Source: Cytospora piceicola (Eukaryota; Ascomycota; Sordariomycetes; Diaporthales; Cytosporaceae). From it: a stretch of DNA of 64,000 nt. Positions 20,966 to 34,285 of this stretch are shown here, piece by piece. The notes beneath the pieces are model-generated. The model had not been told where the DNA came from. It made no database searches and was given only the letters and a program-made list of their open reading frames with translations. A program made the position numbers and the translations under genes. The stretch spans positions 434,001-498,000 of the forward strand of contig JALQBC010000006.1 in NCBI GenBank assembly GCA_023375675.1. Direction: 5' to 3'. How positions within the stretch are numbered: the first letter of the stretch is position 1; each line of letters begins with the position of its first letter.

Positions 20966-23922
20966 TCAAGTCGTCATGGCGCCGGCTGAGCCACCAACCT
21001 GGCGCTTAACCTGTTCGCGAGCCCAGCGAGCAGTCTCAATAGTACGGGGCATGTACTCGCGGTTGGAGCGAGTCTCCTTGATCATGGCAGTCACCCAGTC
21101 CTGGCGGAAGGGTTCAATGAGCTCTCCGTTGGGGTAGGCGTCCGCGAGGTCGCCGATAACACCCATGGTTGCCCTCATCAGAGCTTCGCTGCGGTTGATG
21201 TCGTTGGCGATAACGTTGAGGAGCTCGAAAATGGAACCCACGTATGCTTGGAGGATTTCAGCTGCGAAATCAGTGTTAGCATGATTACGTGACAGCGACA
21301 AGGATGTGGACTTACTCTTCTCGCTGGTCTTCATGGCACCAATAATGCCGCCCCAGGCATCCATAATACCCTCACGGAGAGAGATGACGTAGTCGTACAT
21401 CTCGTAGCTGCCGTCGGGACTGGCGGTAACAGTCGCTGCCTGCTGAAGGACCTGAGCCACTACAGACAGGTACTTCTCGAAGTGGCCGCCGATGGCACTA
21501 GCAATGTCGCCGAAGCACTGCAGGATAGCAGGCTTGAACTGGTTGGACAGAGCAGTGGATCGGAGGTTGTTGAGCAGGTAGTTCATGAAGCTGTCGCAGT
21601 AAGGCGCGCTCTGCTCACCCATGGATCGCGTGATATCGCTGACAAGGCCGATAGCCATGGAGCAGAGACTCGGCTCTTCCTGGTTGCCCAGCGCGTTGTA
21701 AAGGAATGGTGTGAAGGCATCCATGTACTTGACGAAGTCCTCCTCCATAGCGTTAGCAAGGGCGCTGATGGCGGCAAAGGCAGCCTCGGGAACGCTGGAT
21801 TTGGCGCCAGCGCTGCTCAGGATCTGCAGGAGAATCTGCATGATCCGGTCACCCTGAGATACGATCTCCTTGTCCAGGCGCTGGATAATGGCCTGCAGGA
21901 CAGAGCAAAGACTAGTCTGCATGTCCTCGAGGGTGATCTTGTCCTCCACACTGACGACCTGGCTCTGCATGGGGATGGTGTTCTCCAGACGCTCAAGGAC
22001 GACGGACGAGAGCTGTGCGACTGACGTCACAGATTCTTGAGCAGAGTTCTGGACGAAGACGTTCAGGACCTCGTAGGCCGCGGTACGGACCGTGTTGTCG
22101 CAGTCAGGACGTGCCGTCACGGTCAGAAGAGATTGGATGCTGTCGTTGAAGTGGATTGTCAGGGCGTTGGCCTGCGCACCAAAGTCGCCAGCAAAACGCT
22201 CTGCAAGGTTCATAAGGGCCCAGCAGCATGAAGGAGCCATCTTGGGGTTCGTCTGCAGGCCGGAGAAGAGAGAGCGGATCAGAGGGTCAAGGTGCTGGCT
22301 AGGATCGATAGCCTCGGAGCACGCCTCAGTAATGCGGCCCAGAGCATAAGCTGTCGAGTCCCGGACTTGCACTGATTGATCATCCATCATCTGGATAAGG
22401 ATCTGCAGAGCAGACTTCACTATTGGCTCAAGCACCTTCTCATCAGGTCCCTCCATGATGGCGCCGAAGGCAGAAACCGCAGCATCTCGCGAGTGCCAGT
22501 CCTCAGACCGGAGGTTTGCCTCCACAAACTGAATTACGGGTGGAATGATGGTTGCCTGCACAGCCTGGGCGTAAAGCTGCAAGCACTGGTAAGCGGCACG
22601 GGAAATGTTGTACTCGTCATCAGCCGCGTCCTCGTCCTGCTTGGTGAGCAGGGTCAAGAGGACAGGCACCACCTCGTTCGTGGCGACACGAGCGAAGTTG
22701 TAGAAGGGTCGCATCTGGTCGGAGCTATCAACCTGGGTGGGGGGTCAGCTTCTCAAAGTTTTCCCAACACGATACATGGGGCGGATTCTTACTTGTGCGT
22801 TATCATCCTCGATCGCGATTTCCTCTTCGCAGACGGTGCTCCAGAACTCGACAGCCAGCTTGGCAACGTCCTCATCCTCGCTCTTCATGCCCAGAATCGT
22901 CAAGCCAAACAGAGCCTTCTCCATGTAGAAGCGCATCTTGTCGTAGTAGAGGGCCATAATTCGGTTGAGACAACCGAAAGCACCCTGTTGTATCAGAGCG
23001 TCTCCAGCCTGGGTGGCCTCGCAAACCACCTGCATAATGTAATTCCGCTCGCCCTCGTGCTTAAAGTTGTTTTCCACGAACTCAAGAGAATCGCCCAGCG
23101 CAGTAATGGCGGCGAGCCGGACCTCGTTGTTCGTCTCCTCTTTCCGGGCGCCTTGCACGACCGCCGTCAGAATGGCGTTGGAGTGACCGATCAGGCTTGT
23201 TCGCAAGTCTTGATCTTGGCTTTCGCAGATGAAGCCGATTGTGGTGAGGGAGGCCTGCTTCTGGTGTGGAGTGCCGTCGCTGACGTTGCGAACTAGGACT
23301 CCCATAAGGTCTTGCCACTGGTTGCGAGGGAGCTCGATGCCAGCGATGGAGGCCACAACCTGTGCAGCAGCCTGGCCAGCCTGCGCATTGTTAGATGCGA
23401 GGGTCTGGACAGCCAGCTCCTTAACGCGGGTCTTGGTGTCTTCTTCTGTTTGCTGGAGCCATTTTTGTTGTAGCGCTGCTTGCCGTGCGAACTCTCGAGC
23501 AGTAAATGCGTTCTTCAGAGCGATACCTGCGGCGGCTCGAATGTGACCTTCTGCGTTCTCATCTGCCAGTGCTTGTACGAGGGTCGCGAGGTACAGTGAC
23601 TAAACGAGGAGGTACTGGTCAGTGGCGTTCATCAAACCATCAAGGACAGAAGGCGACAGGGAAATAGCTTACGAAGTTGTTCTCGGCGGCCTGTGTGAGC
23701 TGCTGCTCGGCAGCGTTTCGAAGGTTCGCATCTGTGAAGGGGTCAGCAGGCTTGTCCTCAGAAGCGCAAAGTGACGCGACCAGGGACCAGGGAGACAGGT
23801 TGCACTGTCGTTGCCCTGAGGGGGTTGGACAAGCAAGCAGAAAGCAGCCAGGGCGGCAGTTACTCACCGGGCGAAAGCGAGTTCGTCAACACGGAATTGA
23901 TGTCGGGGGCGGCGTCGGCCAT
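20966..23922 (-). CDS. kap95: Importin subunit beta-1 (karyopherin-95)
   Basis: Five exons are read: 23868-23922, 23673-23731, 22793-23599, 21316-22732 and 20966-21261. They give 877 residues, the normal length for the family (about 860-880). The protein is a superhelix of HEAT repeats that carries importin-alpha/NLS cargo through nuclear pores and is released by Ran-GTP. Recognisable blocks are SLYLATLVQALADENAEG, FTAREFARQAALQQKW, the acidic loop region EDEDVAKLAVEFWSTVCEEE and ASCWALMNLAERF-like repeats. The start MADAAPDINSVLTNSLSPG leads into DANLRNAAEQQLTQAAENNF across the first intron. The last intron (21262-21315, 54 bp) has no stop in frame and could be mistaken for coding; its GTAAGT donor and GCAG acceptor, and the foreign SKSTSLSLSRNH it would add, show that it is spliced. 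It lies tail-to-head with leu4 on the same strand. Confidence 0.95.
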
Positions 23923-25943
23923 GGTTGCGATTTTTCTTTTGGTAGGCTATCTTTGTGTGTTGTGTATGGCCTGGTCCGAAGTTAGGAAGGTTGAGGGCGT
24001 TGCCTGGGTGGAAGAAAAACATGAGTTTGAGAGTCGTAACAATTTAGCGGTAGCGGGGAGGTTGAAATGCGGCTCGCGCATCCATTCATTGATCACAGGC
24101 TTAGTCCGTTCCGTATCGACTGTGGGCAAGCAATGATGGCCAAGGTCCCTGAGTCGAACGAACAAGCTTCCAGGACAACCCCTCCGATGACTGACTGACT
24201 GCTGCACACGTACCGTAGTTAAGGTAAACAACGACCGAAAAAAAATAAATCCCAAACAGCTCGATGCTGAGAAACCAAGGAAACTGGCCGGAATAGAAGG
24301 GATGTCTGATAAGGTGAGTCAAGGCGTTCAGTTCGCTGGTCGTTTTTTTTTGTCTTTCCAGGCTCCTCCCTTTTGGTTGAAGGGTGGTCCGGTCCAAGAA
24401 GGTTGGTCGGTTGGTTGCTAGGTTCAGATGTTGCTGGGTTAGGTTGCTTGCTCGAGCCTCGTTGTGCCTGCTGCTGCTCCCGAGTCTGTCTGTCTACGTA
24501 CAAAGGAACGTGGAAAAAGAGGGTCCAGCAGGGGCGCCTTCGTTTGTTCTGGCCTGTGATTCGTTTATCCGCGTATTTTGGAGGGGAGGCGGTTAACGGG
24601 TGTCGCGTTCCAGAATCGCTCTGCTCAGAGGGATGTCCAGAAGAGAAGAATGGAGGGGTACGCCTGGTCTATTGTGTGTCGTCTTGAGGGAACGAGTTTG
24701 CGAGGAGTAGGAAGAGGACGAGGAGAGAAAGATTTATTGAAGAAATGTGGATGTGGCAGCTGTTGACCATGCGTTTGGAGGCAACTAACTACACACCTGG
24801 TAACTGACTTGCTGGTTTGGTGGTGGTGGTGGTGCTGCTCGGCCGCTCAACTTGCAGCGTTTGCCATACTGTACAAACGGTAGCCTACAGGCCTAAGTAG
24901 CTGTGTACTGTAGATACAGTACATAGTATACTGGATATGCATGCAGCCTTGAAAAAAAGGGCCGCTACAGTTTTAGCGCCAGGGCCTGTATGGGTTTTCA
25001 TTCGTCAAGACAGGATTCCCCCACATACCCACATACCCACATGCCAGCCTACGCACCGGCGCACGGGGTGACAGCCGTGGGGTTAGGGTTGTTGAGGAGG
25101 GGTACCACTTGGGGCCGGGGGAGGTAATTGTCCAGTGCAACTACTACCGTTACTGTCACTGTGTTTACACAAGCAGACCCATCCATGCCTGCCTGCTGCT
25201 ATTCATCCAGCCATCATGGAAGGGACCAGAATCCCCTACCAGGCGTACCTCAACCAGCTCAACCAGCCCCGAGCCCGAGCCCCAGCCCCTGAATGATGCA
25301 TCAGATCTGCTGTGATGCGTAGCTACGTTTGTGGATGGGACCACTCTGGATCCAAACATATTCCAGACAAGCAGCAGACAAGGTCACATAAGAATCCGTT
25401 ATCCAGTGGTCTGGTGGTACAAAACATATCATATCTGCATATCTGTGTAGTATTGTACGCAGTACAACACTCGACAAACCTGCTGCTACCTACACTACTG
25501 TGTACTTCAGTAGGTAGAATACCTACTCATGCCGGGAGATGCCCTCCAAGACTTTTGGTTGGTGGTTGGTGGCTGGTGGGTAGGTGAACAGCGGTTCTCA
25601 GCGGACTTCATCGAGTATCAGAGCGTTTCAACACTCGCTATCATTATCAAGACACAACTGACATTGAAACCCCGAAGCAAGTGACTATGGCCTTCCCATT
25701 CCACTCCATCTCTGCAGCAACCATGATCATTTTTATATCCCTACTCGTACATAGAAACATACCACACCGGGTAATCAAGTACTAGGCCAATATTTCCTTC
25801 CTATCAAACGAAACCTAAACTTTTGATTCTGCTTCTGGTGCCAGAGGGAATATTCATATCCAACCATCCCATCCACCGATATTTTTAGTCCCATGTGCCT
25901 CCTACAACGCAGTATCTTGTTTTTCCTTTTCCTTTCAATACTC
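23923..25943. other. Importin beta-1 promoter and leu4 3' region
   Basis: No gene is supported in 2 kb. TACAG/TACTG repeats and short palindromes lie near 24890-24935. The remainder is unremarkable. Confidence 0.5.
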
Positions 25944-28048
<2,105 letters not shown>

Positions 28049-29372
28049 CTTGACAGTGCCGAATAAGCAACCTTTGTGAGGTAAGGTGCTTGTGCCTTGT
28101 TGTTGGCTCTTGAATTATTACAGATGAGGGGCACCTTTTCCAAGGAGGGGCAGATTTGTCGGAAGGGTTGGAGAGAGCTTTGGTCAGGGTTTGCTCGCTC
28201 AAGGAACAGACGGACAGACGAGGGAAGGTGAAGACAGTATTGGAAACCAAGAATAACTTGGAGATTGGGTATAGACTAGAGGAGGAGGCAGTTGGTTAAG
28301 TAGAAAACAAAACAAAAAGAAGTGCTCTCCCCCATAGGATTGAGTCAAGAATTATTGAGTCACTTGTGAAAGATTGAATTGATCACCCTCTGGCCAAGGA
28401 TCCCTGCGGCAGCAGAGGTTGCAGCAACCCTGCCCGATTCATTACCTTCCGTCAATGTTTTTTCATTTTCTGGGGTAAAACAAACACTGCCGGTATGCGA
28501 TATGCGGTGTGCTGCACTCGGCTTACTCGGCCATTCCTACTTACTTTCAAGTAACCATGTATTTTAGACTTATACAGTTTGCAATTCCACCCCTCGGGTG
28601 TGGGAGGCCAAATGACTGGCTGTATGCTTCTTCAATACATACAGCCTCACCCCCAAAGGCTACTACTATGTACGACCATGCATTGGCACCTAATATTTCA
28701 GAAAGAATACAACCACATACAGTACAGTACAGTACTACAGTATAGGTAAGTATGTAGCCAGGCGCAAGTGCGCACATCACACTACATCATACCTACCATT
28801 GACCATGCACTACGGTACTAAGTAGTCCCCAGATGCGGAACCATTCGTGCAATTGCTCATCCACTCATCCACTCTCTGAATCGCCAATTCAAAGCCCAAT
28901 CCACCTCTTTCCGCCAGGAGCCGATCCTACTCAAGGACATACCTAGCCAGGCTAGCTAGGTACACAGTAATAACGTCTGGGACCCGAGATGCTATTGGTG
29001 ACAATACTATGTACTATATGAATGGGCCACGATAGACTGTAGCACCCAGCATCGTACACAGACAGTTGGGTAGCCGTGTTCAGCAAATGCTTTGCGTACC
29101 GATAACAGTCCTTTTTGGTGTATAACTTGACGAGTGTATTTCTGGTTGCTTGAGCTACCTTGTTCCTTTATCAACCATAGGCCTTGTCTTCCAGTAGGCC
29201 TGAATCAACGCCGGAAAACAAAAACATTACAAGACCTCGGTTATTTTTCCTCTTCCCCCTTCATTATTGTGCCTTTCCCATAGCCAGTCTGTCATGACAC
29301 CGTCGTCACCTCTCATCTGCAAACGTCCGTGCCGTTACGACCTTGAAGATTAACCCCGCATTGGCAAACAGA
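28049..29372. other. leu4 promoter and regulator 3' region
   Basis: No gene is supported. It has TACAG repeats at about 28715-28740 and a CCTAGCCAGGCTAGCTAGG palindrome-like block at 28947. I saw no CCGG-N-CCGG-type Leu3 site in the first 350 bp upstream of leu4. Confidence 0.45.
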
Positions 29373-32060
29373 TCAATAACTGTACATTCCAGGTCCAGGT
29401 CCAGCTGCAGCACCGTTCCCGACCCACCCCTGCACTGTGGGTGCTCCATCGATGTAGAACTGCAACTCGTTCTCATACCCATCATTGCCAGGCATGGCCG
29501 TACCCGGCTGGCCATAGTAGCCGGGCTGGGTCGCTACCACATTTGCGTCATATGGCTGGCCCACCCCCGTCGCAGCCATGTTGGCTCCGGCCTGGTGTGA
29601 GTCAAAAGCCTCCAGAAGAAGGCCAAGACCATCTGCTGCAGGCCGTTCGCCAAGATGCTGCTGTGGCATCGCAGCTATGGCCTGTTGCGCCTGTTGCGCC
29701 TGCTGTGCCGCTTGAGGCCGCAGCACCTGCCCCTGGCCTTGAGCCTGAGGAATCCGCATGTTCGGATCAATGTACATCATCGGGGTTGGCACTTGGGGTG
29801 GAGCTTGAATGATAGTCGCGCTGGACGCTTCGCCGTTGCGCTCCTGTTGGCTGTCTTCATGGCTAGCTGTCTGGTTCGCCCCGTTTGCGTTCACGGAGGG
29901 AGATCGACCGAGGGCTTCTTGCAAAGCCTCGGGAACCGGATCACGGCTGTCAGCCATGCTCCCCTCCATGCCAGCCATGGCACCCTTGTTGTCCCGGAAG
30001 AACTTGTGGAGATTCTCCAGCCAACGAGCAGCTAATGGCCAAACTTGTGATGCTTCTGTCAGGATTGTCATGGCCCGTTGGAGCATGCTCGGTCCGTCCC
30101 GGGTGATTGTAGGATCCGGGCAGATATTGGGGTATCTGCAGAGGTATGTAGCCATGTGGCCACAGCTGAAAACGCAGAAAAGAGCCATCTGAGCCCCCAA
30201 GCTGTCGTCAGGGGCCCTCTCCAGGAATTGTGTCTCTATCTGCTCATGGAGCAGTTTCACATTCTTGAAGAGCTCAAGAGACATGTTGGACCAAAAAGTC
30301 TGCAGCTGTGGGTCCGATTGATCAAGGTTGATCATCCTGTCATTAAGGTCAGCCCACTCCAAAACAAAAGGGTCTGCAGGAAATCATACTCGCTCAGATA
30401 TGCCTTCCGCAACACTATGTTGCAAAGCCGTGTGGAGTTCGTGATGCTCAGATATCCCTGTAGTAGCTTTCAGTATGCGTTATCGGTCAATGGTGTGCAT
30501 GATAACCTACCAGATCTTGACCCCCCGCCTTGTAGCCCTTCAACAGAACAGGACTCCACAAGTGCTCGTGAGGTAAGTTGCTCTCCCAATCGTGAAGCTT
30601 TGCGACCAGCTCCGCATACTCGCTCGTGTCTTCCCAGGGTCGAGAGCTCCTATCATACTTGACAGCCCTGCGGATGACACGGCCCCAGAAGTAATGGGTT
30701 TGGATCAGCGTCGCAAACAAGGAACGTCTCGGATCGGATATCAGCTTGGGGTTCTCTACGGCAGCAGGCGTATCCTCAAGGGCTGCTCGTGATTGTGGCT
30801 CCAGGCCTTTGGCGAAGTCGTCCTCACTGCAAGGAAGGAGGGCGGTAATGTCACTGGCGGCCAGTGAGACGGGGGATTCCGGACCAGAGTGGAGGTTGTC
30901 CTGGCCTGCAGAGTGGTTAGATAATGCGCAGTTATGATAAATACACTCCAACTTACTGTGAAGCTGCCACAATGTGCGCCGAGCCGACTCAGCAGCTATG
31001 ACCATCTCCTTGGAAGGGTTCTGGAGGGTATAAGTCTCCTCACGGTGTAGGCGCATCAGCGCGGCCATTCTCATAGCGATGCCCACGTTGATCTGTGTAG
31101 ACAGTTAGTTGGTATGGCCTACTTTGAACATGATGTTGAGGAAGAGAAAGACCACATACATAGCTCTTGTTCTTCAACCCGCTGCCCTGCTGAGCGACAC
31201 TGAGCAAGTAGAAGGCCTGGCACCTCTACAAGGTTGGTATCTCGTAGAGCTCAGTCAGCGCCACAGCAGATGCTCTATCCATGAACGTCTCCGCAGCCTT
31301 CATTCCACCTCCGTAACGCTCAACAAGGGAAGGCGTGAAGCGTGCCGATATGCTCAAGATGCTCAGTAGCAAGAATACACTGATGGAGCGGTGGTCGGTC
31401 CTCAAGCGTTCGGGGAAGGCTTGCTTAGGGATGAACCCAAGCTGGAAGTAGTTCCGTGTGAACTGGTTGACAGCGTCAATGACATCTGGCAGCGGGGGCA
31501 AATAATCCCACGGGTCGACGCCCTTGACGTTCTTAAGCGGGACGGGGGCGGGGATGACAGGGGCGTCCAGGATATCTCGACGCATCTTGGCCGAGTCCCG
31601 TTTCTGAGCCTTGTCGGTCCTCGACCGAGGGTGACGGTAGTCACGGTCATTGTCTGGCTGGCCGCGGACGGGAAAGATACTTGCACACACGAGGTTAGCA
31701 TACTAGATTCGATATGGCAGGAGGAGGGGAAATTTACCAAGCCTCTGGACCCAAGCCAGCTTCTGAACAGGCCTGACATGGTGGCTTTGCCTTGTCGTGA
31801 TGGCATTTGCTCCTCATACGACGGCATCTACATTTGGGAATGTGAAAGTCAGCAACGCGGCAATCAGTGGCGGCAACTCGCGTGTGCTCGAAACACGATA
31901 GGACTCACCTCCGGCACGCGATTGGAGCGCGTCGCTTGATGGCAGGCTCAGATCCTGGGGGCACAGGAGGCGTAGGTAGGTCCGGGCTAGGCCCAACACT
32001 CTGAATAGGTGTCTTGGACTCCATATCCATGTGTACGGGATCAAACATCTGGGTGGCCAT
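29373..32060 (-). pseudogene. Zn2Cys6 transcription factor with in-frame stop
   Basis: Seven exons are proposed: 31909-32060, 31738-31827, 31160-31679, 30957-31092, 30511-30905, 30390-30457 and 29373-30336, together 775 codons. The fungal binuclear zinc cluster has cysteines at 49, 52, 59, 68, 71 and 81 (CX2CX6CX8CX2CX9C), starting CRRCRRMRSKC. A fungal-specific regulatory domain follows, with CQAFYLLSVAQQG and INVGIAMRMAALMRLHREE. A Gln/Ala-rich C-terminal activation-like region comes last. Codon 232 (31226-31228) is TAG, inside the conserved regulatory domain, with the frame continuing unbroken on both sides. As given, translation would stop at 231 residues. It may be a recent pseudogene, a sequencing error, or spliced around by a weak 48-bp intron. 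The acceptor before exon 6 and the 53-bp last intron are uncertain. The gene is divergent from the P450. Confidence 0.75.
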
Positions 32061-34285
32061 GCTGGAGAAGTGGTGGTGATAGCTTGCCGGCAGAGGAGAT
32101 GTCGGTTGGTGATGTTGGGTTGCCGTCGGCAAAAGGAATTACAGGAAGCCGCCGTGGCAAACCGCGATGGCACTTTGGGTCGAGATTGAGCAGAGCGGCC
32201 CACTGTTTCCGACGCGCTCTGCCTGCCAGGCTGCCAAGGCAAATAAGTGGGTGTGAATGGGCGTGTGGACTGGAAAAGTCGCTGTGAATCACAGTACGAT
32301 GGATACTCCTGTTTGTCTTGTGTTGTGGCTCAAAAACTTCAACTCTTTGTTTCCACGACAGAGCTGATGTGGGTTGATGGTATCACAAGAAAAGGGACTG
32401 TGTAACTGCTGATAGTGATTGCAAAGGTCTGATGTCGTCGACCACTTCGAAAAATCAATTCGGCAATTCAATTGACCTTGGGCAGGTGCCTCCTGGCTTA
32501 AGCGTGGTGGCAGCATGGACCGGCAGTCAGGTGGCTCAGGTGGCTTGGGTAACCCAGGTGGCCCAGGTGGCCCAGGTGACCCCGCCGAGGGTTGGGGGCT
32601 GGCTATGCACAGTATACAACACCTCTAGGTATTCACCACACCGCACATCTTGTACATCAGTGTCTATCATACTGTACCAAATACTGTAAATATTTCACTT
32701 TAGCGCCTTCGTTGCCTGCCGACAAGATAACCCTTACCCAGCCGGGCCTCGTTACCAAGCCTCAGGATTCGAATTGACAGACAACCTTGAATCTTTAATA
32801 ATCCTTAATAACCCATTTAGATCCGTCTGTAATTGTCCAAAAACACAATACCAACAAGTTCTTCGAAGGGACGTGTCTCTTTACTTGTGCACATTGTCAC
32901 ACCGTTACGGTTCAAAGCCCCGAAATTCCCTGGGTTTCGAGCAGCGACATCTTTTGAATACATTATACGAGGTTGCATACAGAAAGACTTCACAGCTGTT
33001 GGTCACTCTGCTGTACTTCCTCTGTCGAAAAGACAAACAGCCGTTGGAAGGACCGCCATTTTGTACCCTGCAGGCCGATATCCTGCTATCAACTGGCAGG
33101 TAGCTGTACTAGTTACTGGGTCACAACTGTTTCCCAGCACTTGAGCTGGCATATCTGGTGGAGATATTGTCCGACCACTTGTTGGGCTCGAGGATGGGCT
33201 GAGGGTTCTTTTCTTGAAGATACCCCTTTCATGACCGGAAAAGCATGTCCAGGCTAGAGTGTTGGTTACGACTCTTGTTTCGTCGATCTCTGAGCGGCAA
33301 GATTTCAACTAACCGATGGCTCACAGGTCAATGGTCGAACTTCGAATACATATATCCCATCATTTTCCCAATGCTGCCACGGAACTATCTATGGAAAAGT
33401 CTGACAATTACAAAAGCTTCCAGAAATCTTCGTTGTTCTCCTTCCTCTGGCTTCTGGTGGGTCATGGTTGGGCCAACACAACGATGCAGCAGGGAAGGTT
33501 GGGCGGCCTGCAGGACGCAGATCGCTACAAGGGTCAGCATCGCGTCGAAGCTCAACCACGGGGATCCCACGCTGCCCACGCTTTCCTGCGGCCCCAAACT
33601 CAAACTGGAAAAGCCGGAAGGAAATCGATACGATCTTGATGGAGACCTCGGAGTGCGGAGCCGAACAGCTCTTCGGCCCTTCGCCATTCTATATCACAGA
33701 TTGCAGAATGCACAGCGCATCTCTCGACGTCTATTTGTGGATAGCTGATGCACAACAGTGAGGAGGCCCCTGTCGGTCCCTCAAGTGAGGACACTTCCCT
33801 CTGCCACTGGACACCTTCTGGTGCAATATGCCACCACGCCCGGATGATCAGCTTGCTCTTGTCAGGAGGATCTCAAGATCAAACGTCAATGGAGCCAAGT
33901 GTCAAGCTGATGGGCTGACCGCAAGATAGCTTTTGTGACGGCCAAGTCGGGTACCTCCCCACACCTCCCTCCCACCGTGAGCACTACAGACACAAGACTT
34001 TTCATAGGCTTCGCACGTCGAAACGTCAAGCCGCACGCTGCTGATGAATCATAAAATCTACACAGGTCGACCTGGTTCCGCTTAGTGAGTTGTATGTACG
34101 TCCAGCTGCATAATCATTGGGTCGTCGCCCCCGCGAGTAAGGTCAGCGTATCTTCCCTTCAATATGAATCGGAATGGTTGGTACCCAAAGGCTTCCCTCG
34201 ATGGACTCAAATTGCCATATACTGCTCGATACCCGGACTTTGGTTGCTGTCTTCTCTGCTTTTCTCCCCACGTCGTGAATTGAAG
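32061..34285. other. Shared upstream region of regulator and P450
   Basis: This is 2.2 kb between divergent genes. It includes a 9-bp tandem repeat (32528-32581, listed separately). A 167-codon frame at 33245-33748 has no recognisable domain. P450 and regulator promoters must lie here. Confidence 0.5.
32528..32581. repeat. Six tandem 9-bp units (CAGGTGGCC type)
   Basis: Units are CAGGTGGCT twice, the variant TGGGTAACC, CAGGTGGCC twice and CAGGTGACC. Five of six contain CAGGTG, an E-box hexamer. The repeat sits 470 bp upstream of the regulator start. Confidence 0.85.

Noticed and set aside
33245..33748. 167-codon frame upstream of the P450
   Set aside because: No family resemblance and codon use unlike neighbouring genes.
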